The notes below the pieces were generated by a model. The model was not told the origin of the DNA and searched no databases. It saw only the letters and a list, made by a program, of their open reading frames with translations. The position numbers and the translations under genes were made by a program. Shown piece after piece: positions 1-5,641 of a stretch of 6,231 nt of DNA; the first letter of the stretch is position 1, and every line of letters starts with the position of its first letter. Source of the stretch: JAGLCY01 sp965363725 (GTDB taxonomy: Bacteria > Krumholzibacteriota > Krumholzibacteriia > LZORAL124-64-63). Where the stretch lies: the NCBI GenBank assembly GCA_965363725.1, contig CBDTUS010000217.1, positions 1 to 6,231 of the forward strand, read 5' to 3'.

Positions 1-83
1 GACTTATTTTTTCCGTTTTCCGACTTGTAGCGTCCCGTATTTCATGTCTCCCGTCTACCAAGTCAACTAGGTGACTGAACCGC

Positions 84-112
84 CCCGGATTTTCCCTGTC
101 CGAAATCTCGGG
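84..112. other. Hairpin with a one-base bulge
   Basis: CCCGGATTT (84-92) pairs with AAATCTCGGG (103-112). This gives nine base pairs with a single bulged T at 108 and a ten-base loop. No T tract follows on either strand, so it does not look like an intrinsic terminator. It may be a leader or 3'-end structure of a gene to the left of the window, or chance. Confidence 0.35.
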
Positions 113-120
113 TCCCCGGG

Positions 121-149
121 TGAGACCGGAAAGGGAACTCAGGGTCTCA
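121..149. other. Inverted repeat TGAGACC/GGTCTCA
   Basis: TGAGACC (121-127) and GGTCTCA (143-149) are perfect reverse complements, seven base pairs with a 15-base spacer. It lies just after the 84-112 hairpin and about 190 bases before the next start codon. There is no T run beside it. It could be an RNA stem or a protein site; the function is unknown. Confidence 0.3.
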
Positions 150-325
150 GGCCTGATGACCGCAAATCTGGCGCTAACAGCCAATTAGGACCCGTATGGA
201 ATATTCGGTAAGCACAAGAAACCTGCCCCAGATTATTTGTCTTTGATAATGATTGTATCTGTGCAAAATGGAGATTCAGGGGACTCGAACTCACCCTGGA
301 AACGGTTTTAGCGACAGAACATTAT

Positions 326-331
326 GGGAGG
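326..331 (+). promoter_or_regulatory. Ribosome binding site of the secreted laminin-B-like protein
   Basis: GGGAGG is followed by eight bases and ATG at 340. This decides the start. A frame open from TTG at 253 would add 29 residues before the signal peptide and has no comparable ribosome binding site. Confidence 0.8.
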
Positions 332-339
332 CAGATGTC

Positions 340-981
340 ATGAACAAGCGGACCTACCTGGCCAGTGTTTTCGCCATCCTGATCATCATCGCTCCGGCCG
401 CCCGAGCCGATTTCGTCTTCGACGGCTGGGATGCCGGCACCGTCGACGGTTGGTTGCCCGCCACCGGCGTGGCCACACTCGAAGCCCCCCTGACCGGCGG
501 GTTCAGCGGAGGATACCTGAATTCCACCGAACAGGTCTTCACCCACGGAATCGTCGGTGCAATCAACTACGGACCTGACTACACCGGTGATTTCAATGCC
601 CGCGGCTTCGTACGCATTCAGGTGGCGGTGAAATTCCTCATCGGCAGTTTCCAGTCGTCCTACTTCCAGGCGCGGTACATGGACGGTGGTCACAATGGCT
701 GGCAGCTGCCCTTGAACGCCGATTTCGAAGATCCGGACTGGCAACTGCTCTTCTTCGATTTCGACCCCGCATGGACCGACCAGCAGGCCGAAGCGGCGGG
801 CTGGGTGCAGGAGGCTACCTCGCCGGATTTCGCCACGACAATGACAGATGTCTACACCGTTGGGATCAAGGCTACCGGTACCGGAACGCTTTCCATGGGG
901 ATCGACCATTTTTCGCTTCAAGACCCATCGACGCCATCGGTGGGCATGACCTGGGGAGCGGTCAAAACCCTCTATCGTTAG
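340..981 (+). CDS. Secreted laminin-B-like beta-sandwich protein with a conserved-looking C-terminal tail
   Basis: The 213-residue product starts with a clear Sec signal peptide: MNKR, a hydrophobic core at about residues 6-20, then APAARA with likely cleavage after Ala23. The mature part resembles laminin B (domain IV)-type or carbohydrate-binding beta-sandwiches. It has an opening FDGWDAGTVDGW, a GGFSGGYL turn (residues 53-60), aromatic-rich strands in the middle (QSSYFQARYMDGG, WQLLFFDFDPAW), and a closing strand VYTVGIKATGTGTLSMGIDH typical of this fold. I see no catalytic motif. The last residues, TWGAVKTLYR (204-213), form a separate tail after a Pro/Ser linker. From memory, similar tails end many exported proteins of Eisenbacteria-like genomes and may be a sorting or processing signal. 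The gene stands alone and converges on the peptidase gene. The exported location is secure; the domain assignment is by resemblance, and binding to a polymer or surface is inference. Confidence 0.8.
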   Translation: MNKRTYLASVFAILIIIAPAARADFVFDGWDAGTVDGWLPATGVATLEAPLTGGFSGGYLNSTEQVFTHGIVGAINYGPDYTGDFNARGFVRIQVAVKFLIGSFQSSYFQARYMDGGHNGWQLPLNADFEDPDWQLLFFDFDPAWTDQQAEAAGWVQEATSPDFATTMTDVYTVGIKATGTGTLSMGIDHFSLQDPSTPSVGMTWGAVKTLYR

Positions 982-990
982 GTTGTGCCT

Positions 991-1017
991 CGGAGATTGT
1001 GTTTTTTCTAATCTCCG
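991..1017 (+). terminator. Hairpin just after the secreted protein gene
   Basis: CGGAGATT (991-998) and AATCTCCG (1010-1017) form a perfect eight-pair stem with an 11-base loop, nine bases after the stop codon. The T tract is in the loop (1002-1007), not after the stem, so it is not a textbook intrinsic terminator. A 3'-end stabilising or processing hairpin is equally possible. Confidence 0.4.
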
Positions 1018-1101
1018 TAACTCATTCATTCTAAATAGCTATCGTGAATTCAGGTGTTGAAGACAGTCCCATTTGGCCGGTCTTTCGGCTCGGTCTGGTA
1101 G

Positions 1102-1127
1102 AAAAAGCCCCGCCAGGCCTGCCGGGC
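1102..1127 (-). terminator. Possible intrinsic terminator downstream of the oligoendopeptidase gene
   Basis: Read on the minus strand, GCCCG (1127-1123) can pair with CGGGGC (1112-1107) with one extra G, around a ten-base loop, followed directly by TTTTTCT (1106-1100). The stem is short but GC-only and the T run is well placed. It lies about 245 bases beyond the peptidase stop, which is far but plausible since no gene intervenes. Confidence 0.35.
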
Positions 1128-1168
1128 ACGTTAACCAGTCGTGACGTGCAATCATCGGGAGGTGAGCG

Positions 1169-1197
1169 AAGGATACACCTCGACAACAGGTGTCCTT
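1169..1197. other. Bulged hairpin in the convergent intergenic region
   Basis: AAGGATACACCT (1169-1180) pairs with AGGTGTCCTT (1188-1197): ten pairs with a two-base bulge (TA) and a seven-base loop. No T tract is adjacent. Together with GCACGT/ACGTGC just upstream it suggests a structured transcript 3' end or a remnant of a small repetitive element. Confidence 0.3.
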
Positions 1198-1372
1198 ACG
1201 CCACCGGCCTCGTCGACGTTGCTTGGGCTGCGTCATTGATCCGCTAAACCGGCTGAGGATGGCAGGTTCACACCACACGATCCTGCCTACGCCGGGCCGC
1301 ATGCTAACTCGCTCCCTGGTCAGGGTCAGCAACTTCGACGCCGGACACAATTTCAGAGGCACAACCAAGAGG

Positions 1373-3304
1373 CTACGGAACCTCGACTTCCAGGATTTCC
1401 GCCAGTTCCGTAATCGTCCGGTCAAACCTTTCGAGGGCCGCGGTCACTGCCGTGGGTTCGGTCAGGTCCACACCCGCGCCTTTCAACAACTCAATGGGCG
1501 CCGCACTGCAGCCTCCCTTGAGCATGGCCAGGTACCCATCAACCGCGGGCTGACCCATCTCCTTGACGCGCTCGGCAATGGCCAAGCCGCTGCTCAGCCC
1601 GGTGGCATAACTGTACACGTAGTACTTGTAGTAGAAGTGGGGAATGTAAGCCCACTCCATGCCGTCGTTCGCATCGACAGTGAAGCTCGGTCCATAGTAG
1701 GTCCGGATCAGGCCGGCGTACGTCTCGGCCAGCAGGTTGGCAGTAATCGGCGTGCCGGTTTCGGCAAAACCATGCACCAACCGCTCGAACTCCGAGAACA
1801 GCGTCTGCCGATAGATCGTCGTCCGGATGCTTTCCAACTCGGCGGCCAGAATGCCCGCCTTCTGCTCTTTGGTCTTGGCCTGGGTCGCCAGGTAATCCGA
1901 AAGCAGCGCCTCGTTGCAGGTCGAGGCGATTTCGGCCAGGAAAGGCACGTAGCGGAAGTCTTGGTAAGACTGGTTTTCCATGGCCAGCTCACTGTGCAGC
2001 GCGTGGCCGTACTCGTGCGCCAAGGTGGACAAATCATCCAGGCTGTCCTGGTAGTTCATCTTCACGTACGGATGGGCGCCGTAGACACTGGCCGAAAACG
2101 CGCCGCTGTCCTTGTCGTCGCTGGGGTAGACGTCGATCCAGCCGTTTTTCGGGTCCAGGCCGTGCTTCAGGCGGCTGACGTAGTCATCACCCAGTGGTGC
2201 GAGGGCCTTGGGCAAAATCTCCATGGCCTGCTTGTAGGTGACGTCCATCTCCGCAGCTTCGGTCAGGGGCACGTACAAGTCGTAGATATGAACATCGTCC
2301 AGGCCCATGACCTGCCGCCGCAGTTCGACATAGCGATGCAGGGGCTTCACGTTGGCATTCACCGCGGCTATCAGGTTGTCGTGCACCGCAGTGTCGATGT
2401 TGTCCTTGTCCATGTAGGCGTGCAGGGCGGTGTCGTAACCGCGGGCGCGGGCGTACATCACGTCGAGTTTGAACTGACCGCCCAGAGTTGCCGCCAGGGC
2501 GTGCTGGTACTGGCGCAGGGTGGCGAAGAAGGCCGTCATCGTTTCGGCGCGCACTGCCCGGTCGGGCGAAGCGCGGAAACGGCCCAGGTTCGAGAACGTG
2601 AGCTGCACTTCGTTGCCGTCGGCGTCGTGCACCATGGGCAGGGTGATGTCCGAGAGGATGGCGCCGAAGGTGTCTTCCAGGGGGCTGGGGATTTCATTCA
2701 GGTCGATTTCCGCCCACAGGTTGTCGCCCGCCAGTTGCAGCACTTTTTCGGCTTCTTCGCCCAGCACGCGGGTGCGGCGCCGGCGCAGGTTGTCGATGTA
2801 GGTGCGGTACTTGGCCGGACCGCCGTCCGAGTCGTAGGCCACTTCCATGGCCCGGTCGTCCAGGGCCAGGATCTCGCCGCGGATGAAGCCGCTGGCGGCC
2901 ATCACTTCGTCCATCACCACGAGGCCGCGCTGGCTGCGGGCCTGGGCCACTTCGTTGGTCAATTCCGAGTCCAGGGCCAGATTGGCGTACTGGGTGATGC
3001 GGCTGGCGCGGTCGTGCAGCGCGAAATACAGGTCGAGGCTGGCCTTGAGGTCGGCGGGGTTGCCGAGCTTGCCTTTGTAGGCGACCAATTCGGGCAGGCG
3101 CCCGCGCAGGGTGACGATTTCGGCTTCCCAGGCGTCCGGTGAAGCATAGAGGGCGTCCAGGTTCCATTTGTAGGCGTCGGGCACCTCACTGCGGGTGGCA
3201 TTGGCATCGGGAGTGTAGTCGGGCAGGCTGTCGGCCAGGACCGGGGTCGTCAGGGCGAGCAGGGTCAGCGCATAGACAGTCAGGCGCGCGAAGGTCTTGG
3301 ACAT
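1373..3304 (-). CDS. pepF: Oligoendopeptidase F, exported form (peptidase family M3)
   Basis: This 643-residue zinc metallopeptidase hydrolyses short peptides. The active site is intact: HEYGH (His430, Glu431, His434) gives two zinc ligands and the general base, and Glu458 in FLAEIAST, 24 residues later, fits the third ligand. Also diagnostic are YIPHFYYKYYVYSYATG (about 553-569), which carries the Tyr/His residues that stabilise the transition state in M3 enzymes, and the PepF-type ending GGCSAAPIELLKGAGVDL (about 597-614). The N-terminal half is the helical oligopeptidase F domain. Length is near the usual ~600 residues plus a signal peptide. The start at 3304 has GGAGG six bases upstream, better than the in-frame ATG ten codons earlier. 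Unusually for PepF, often a cytoplasmic enzyme, it begins with a Sec signal peptide (MSKTFARL, hydrophobic core, likely cleavage after PVLA24), so it probably acts in the periplasm or outside the cell. The symbol follows the family; substrate preference is unknown. Confidence 0.93.
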   Translation of the reverse strand: MSKTFARLTVYALTLLALTTPVLADSLPDYTPDANATRSEVPDAYKWNLDALYASPDAWEAEIVTLRGRLPELVAYKGKLGNPADLKASLDLYFALHDRASRITQYANLALDSELTNEVAQARSQRGLVVMDEVMAASGFIRGEILALDDRAMEVAYDSDGGPAKYRTYIDNLRRRRTRVLGEEAEKVLQLAGDNLWAEIDLNEIPSPLEDTFGAILSDITLPMVHDADGNEVQLTFSNLGRFRASPDRAVRAETMTAFFATLRQYQHALAATLGGQFKLDVMYARARGYDTALHAYMDKDNIDTAVHDNLIAAVNANVKPLHRYVELRRQVMGLDDVHIYDLYVPLTEAAEMDVTYKQAMEILPKALAPLGDDYVSRLKHGLDPKNGWIDVYPSDDKDSGAFSASVYGAHPYVKMNYQDSLDDLSTLAHEYGHALHSELAMENQSYQDFRYVPFLAEIASTCNEALLSDYLATQAKTKEQKAGILAAELESIRTTIYRQTLFSEFERLVHGFAETGTPITANLLAETYAGLIRTYYGPSFTVDANDGMEWAYIPHFYYKYYVYSYATGLSSGLAIAERVKEMGQPAVDGYLAMLKGGCSAAPIELLKGAGVDLTEPTAVTAALERFDRTITELAEILEVEVP

Positions 3305-3310
3305 GGGATT

Positions 3311-3315
3311 CCTCC
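3311..3315 (-). promoter_or_regulatory. Ribosome binding site of pepF
   Basis: On the minus strand GGAGG sits six bases before ATG at 3304. It selects this start, which places the signal peptide exactly at the N-terminus, over the ATG at 3334. Confidence 0.8.
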
Positions 3316-3490
3316 GGGTTTCGAGTTTTCCCAAACAAAACGACTGGGGTGGGGTGTGGTCAATGGTTTTCTGCGGGTTAGCGGAGAAATCGTCACTGAT
3401 GGCGTTTACCTACAGATTCCTGAATTGAACGCCTCCCACCGCCTGCGGGCAGCCGGGAGAACCTGTTTTCCGCTGGTGAACATTTTGAGG

Positions 3491-4645
3491 TCACTGACGG
3501 GGCATTCCAACCCCTGAACATCCATAGACACTCCCCCCCCAAAGCTCTATCCAACCGAAAGTGACCGCCGGCGGTTCGCCAAGGCGAATAGCCACAAAAT
3601 AGGGCCGGGTCTCAACCGGCACGCCGTACGAGACAAGTCCTATACCATCATCGTTGGTCTTTAAATGATAATCCACAGTCGCTCTCTCTTGCACCCACTC
3701 GAGATTTTCGTCGATCGTTGTCCCCAGGACAATACGTTCAGCCCAGGTTGAGAAATTTTCCCAATCAAAAGGCGGATTCACAGTGGCCCGGATAGAATCC
3801 GCAATCGCGCTGTAGGCCGTATTCACGGCAATCCAGGCACCGCCCACAGGGGTGACCGAAGTATGCGCGTCAATGTTGTTTCCGTAGATGTAGCTGCCGG
3901 CCACAAAACAGTCGGTGGTGCCATCAGCATCCACATCCACCGCTACAGACCAATATTCGCTGAATTCTTCACCGAGGCTGATGCGCGGGTTGAACGTGGT
4001 GCACGGCAGGCCCGTTTCGTCGCACAGTCCGGCCCCAAACCAGTTTTCGGCTACAACGAGATCCACCGATTCGCTGCTGATCTCGCCTACGGAAGCCATG
4101 ATCTCAACCCGCCCCGGAGCCACACCGGTTACCGTACCCGATGAATCAATGGTCGCCACTTGGGTGTCGCTGGAGTGCCACGCCGTCGGCACATCGACCA
4201 TTTCGTTGCCTAACTGATCAGTGATGAAGGTGTTGAACTGAGTCTGTTCACCGGAAGCAGTCGTTTTCAAGCGGGGAAAAGCCGCCACTTCATTCACGAC
4301 CTGGACGACACTGTAGGTACTCACAAAAGTCGTGGTGGAGTCCGCGACCACCTCCAGACTGAATGTCGCAGGGTTAGGGTTATGCCAGCCAGGAACATCG
4401 CCCCACGTGATCTCATACAGCCCTGGTTTCATTTCCGTCAGCGTCACATCTGAAATGCCGGACAATGTCGAGTCGGGGCCAACCAGACTCCAGGGGCCGG
4501 CACAACTGTCCGGCTCGCAGTTGATCGCAATGACTCCGTGCCCCAAGTCCAGTTCCACCTTCGGAGCCGGATTGGCCGGATCATCGCTGCAGGAACAAAA
4601 AACCAGAAGAACGAACACCAGAGAAAGCAGCCGATAGTGATTCAA
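3491..4645 (-). CDS. Lipoprotein with PEGA-like and BIG2-like domains and an uncharacterised C-terminal domain
   Basis: The 384-residue product is started by TTG at 4645. GGAG lies six bases upstream and an in-frame TGA four codons further up leaves no ATG choice. Residues 1-18 are a lipoprotein signal (LLSLVFVLLVFCS) with Cys19 as the likely lipidated residue (FCS-C, a slightly atypical box) and Ser20 at +2, which favours outer-membrane sorting if Lol rules apply. A short Asp/Pro linker leads to a PEGA-like module (about 34-112, with Cys43 and Cys48 likely paired). Then comes a BIG2 Ig-like domain (about 119-198: WHSSDTQVATIDSSGTVTGVAPG is diagnostic in pattern). The remainder (about 205-384) is a beta-rich domain I do not recognise. 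It includes DVDADGTTD (237-245), like a calcium-binding DxDxDG loop, and ends FGWIELWGG. Role unknown; surface attachment or adhesion is inference. It has its own strong promoter; pepF follows 186 bases downstream on the same strand. Confidence 0.85.
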   Translation of the reverse strand: MNHYRLLSLVFVLLVFCSCSDDPANPAPKVELDLGHGVIAINCEPDSCAGPWSLVGPDSTLSGISDVTLTEMKPGLYEITWGDVPGWHNPNPATFSLEVVADSTTTFVSTYSVVQVVNEVAAFPRLKTTASGEQTQFNTFITDQLGNEMVDVPTAWHSSDTQVATIDSSGTVTGVAPGRVEIMASVGEISSESVDLVVAENWFGAGLCDETGLPCTTFNPRISLGEEFSEYWSVAVDVDADGTTDCFVAGSYIYGNNIDAHTSVTPVGGAWIAVNTAYSAIADSIRATVNPPFDWENFSTWAERIVLGTTIDENLEWVQERATVDYHLKTNDDGIGLVSYGVPVETRPYFVAIRLGEPPAVTFGWIELWGGSVYGCSGVGMPRQ

Positions 4646-4651
4646 AAATAT

Positions 4652-4655
4652 CTCC
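4652..4655 (-). promoter_or_regulatory. Ribosome binding site deciding the TTG start of the lipoprotein gene
   Basis: On the minus strand GGAG is followed by ATATTT and then TTG at 4645. The same frame has TGA immediately upstream of the GCG GAG codons, so translation cannot begin further upstream. Confidence 0.7.
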
Positions 4656-4741
4656 GCTCAAACTTCGCATATTCCAGGCGACAGTCAGAATTCGCTTTTA
4701 CCAATTCTTCCGAACCTTCTCACTAATCCATCGCACTGATC

Positions 4742-4771
4742 AGTATAGAATGATTGAGAATGGCCTGTCAA
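4742..4771 (-). promoter_or_regulatory. Sigma-70-type promoter of the lipoprotein gene
   Basis: On the minus strand TTGACA (4771-4766, perfect -35) is followed by an 18-base spacer and TATACT (4747-4742, five of six to consensus). Transcription would begin near 4735, giving a leader of about 90 bases before the TTG start. This is the only near-consensus promoter I see in the window. A perfect ten-base palindrome, ACTGATCAGT (4735-4744), covers the start site and overlaps the -10 box. Confidence 0.7.
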
Positions 4772-4783
4772 TACAGACAGGCC
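4762..4783. promoter_or_regulatory. Perfect palindrome overlapping the -35 box (candidate operator)
   Basis: GGCCTGTC (4762-4769) and GACAGGCC (4776-4783) are perfect eight-base arms with a six-base centre, AATACA. The minus-strand -35 hexamer (4766-4771) lies inside the left arm and centre, so a dimeric repressor bound here would block RNA polymerase. It could also fold as an RNA hairpin, but no T tract follows on either strand, and it lies upstream of the predicted transcription start. Confidence 0.5.
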
Positions 4784-4827
4784 CAGCCAACAGCTTACAC
4801 GGCGGTACTTCTACTGCCCCACCTAAT

Positions 4828-4944
4828 TCAAGGGAGCCGCGCGCCACCCTCGATCAACAGCACCGGTTCGCCACCGACCTCGCCCATGCCCCCAGCGCCG
4901 ATCTTGGCCTGGATTCCGCAGTGCAGCAGGGATTTGCCGATCAT
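4828..4944 (-). pseudogene. N-terminal stub of a Hanks-type Ser/Thr protein kinase
   Basis: A 38-codon frame on the minus strand starts MIGKSLLHCGIQAKIGAGGM and continues GEV. This is the standard beginning of bacterial eukaryotic-type kinases (MIGK..HY.I...IG.GGMGEVY), including the complete ATP-binding glycine loop GxGxxGxV at residues 16-23. The expected Tyr and the lysine strand (VALK) do not follow. Instead the frame reads GGEPVLLIEGGARLP and stops at 4828, and other frames downstream show no kinase sequence. A G-rich stretch (GAGGGGG) four bases before the ATG could be its old ribosome binding site. The usual HYEI reads HCGI, two A-to-G-type changes that fit decay. It cannot make an active kinase. 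It is most likely debris from a deletion or recombination between kinase genes; a 38-residue peptide could still be translated. Confidence 0.7.
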
Positions 4945-5057
4945 GATGCCCCCTCGGATCACGGCGGATGGGTCATTCTTATGAAGGCCAGATGATAATC
5001 GATATCAATTTTGATTGCCAGCGAGTATTCGGCTATTGAGGGGACAATCCTTGCGTA

Positions 5058-5617
5058 TTGGTCCAGTCAGTACCCGCCGATCTCATTGATCGAGCGGGAG
5101 CCATCCCGAAGGGTGGACGAATAAATAGAATAGACAGGACAAGGCGGACGGATTATTTGGGAGGGACAACGAGGACCGTAGGAAGCAACAGTGGCCTGGA
5201 TGGTCTTGGTGATCCGGGGGACCTGGGGGACCGATGCCAGGATCTCAGATCTGGCGAAACGGTTCGGCTGACCCCGCTCTCCGGCACAAAGGTCAAGGTT
5301 GAGGTCCTGGATGTCGGACCAGAGTTTCTGACCATCAGGGTCGAGAACTCCTACGTTTGGAACAATGAAAAAGAAGGTGAGGGAGAGGTTGGAGAATTCT
5401 CCTATGGGGATCTTGAAAAGGTCGAAATCTTCGAAGAGGAGGACTCCTCCGATAGAACCGGCCTCATTGTCCTGGGGTAATTGTTGCAGGGGTTGCCATA
5501 GTATACGGTGTCGCAAATATGAGCGTTTACGATCAGTTGAATGATCCCTCGACTTGGGGGCTTTCCAACAAGTATGACGGGCCCGTCCTCTCAAAGAACC
5601 AGAAAATGCTGCCCTGA
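5058..5617 (+). pseudogene. Small membrane protein gene broken by a one-base frameshift
   Basis: The frame from TTG 5058 gives 140 codons and stops at 5478-5480. Its C-terminal half looks real: LRSGETVRL, an SH3-like run of strands (VKVEVLDVGPEFLTIRVENS), an acidic stretch, then SYGDLEKVEIFEEE and GLIVLG. The next frame, entered at GTA 5477, continues at once with VIVAGVAIVYGVANMSVYDQ and runs 46 codons to TGA at 5615. Joined, GLIVLG-VIVAGVAIVYGVA is an unbroken transmembrane helix of about 19 residues. One extra G in the run at 5474-5477 would restore a 186-residue protein. A deletion in the G tract, a sequencing error or -1 slippage on GGGG before TAA could all explain this. The first ~60 codons (Arg/Gly/Asp-rich, no signal peptide, poor start) are doubtful as protein; the true start may be lost. 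The family resembles small anchored proteins with a beta-barrel and a helix; function unknown. It ends 24 bases from the convergent TPR gene. Confidence 0.6.
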
Positions 5618-5641
5618 ATAGTGCGATGCCTTAACTCTTGA

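Larger units (their letters stand above)
1..339. other. 5' intergenic region without a recognisable gene
   Basis: No reading frame on either strand gives a protein I can support. The stretch is more AT-rich in places (around 195-270) than the genes. It holds two hairpins (84-112 and 121-149) and, at its right end, the ribosome binding site of the secreted protein gene. I looked for a sigma-70 promoter: GATAAT at 245-250 resembles a -10 box, but nothing like TTGACA lies 16-18 bases upstream, so I do not call one. Confidence 0.5.
982..1372. other. Convergent intergenic region with several hairpins, no gene
   Basis: This 391-base gap lies between two genes that point at each other. Frames that stay open here (for example minus strand 1039-1425) give arginine- and tryptophan-rich products without domain features and run into the end of the peptidase gene, so I treat it as noncoding. 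It contains the 991-1017 hairpin, GCACGT/ACGTGC (1126-1131 with 1144-1149), a bulged stem at 1169-1197, and a possible minus-strand terminator at 1102-1127. Confidence 0.5.

Noticed and set aside
270..335. A GTTCGAGTCC-like string on the minus strand, resembling the T arm of a tRNA
   Set aside because: The flanking five bases do not pair to form a T stem, and no anticodon stem, D arm or acceptor stem can be built around it.
1039..1425. A 128-codon minus-strand frame in the convergent gap
   Set aside because: It overlaps the 3' end of pepF in another frame, has Arg/Trp-rich composition with no family features, and spans the likely terminator hairpins.
1190..3142. A 650-codon open frame on the plus strand opposite pepF
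   Set aside because: It lies almost wholly antisense to a clearly identified peptidase. Its product is rich in Val, Gly, Gln, His and Arg without any domain pattern, as expected from the complementary frame of a GC-rich gene.
3334..3376. A possible pepF promoter on the minus strand (TTGACC, 17 bases, TTTTGT)
   Set aside because: The -10 box matches only three of six bases, and nothing else supports it.
3433..3459. Inverted repeat CTCCC/GGGAG between the lipoprotein gene and pepF
   Set aside because: The arms are only five bases with an ambiguous interior, and no T tract follows on the minus strand, so I do not call it a terminator.
4750..4995. An 81-codon plus-strand frame
   Set aside because: It overlaps the kinase stub on the opposite strand, which has a recognisable family motif. 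The plus-strand product has none, and it starts inside the promoter palindrome without a ribosome binding site.
5067..5594. A 175-codon minus-strand frame
   Set aside because: It is antisense to the frameshifted membrane protein. Its product shows no domain, and the plus strand has the coherent strand-and-helix pattern across two frames.
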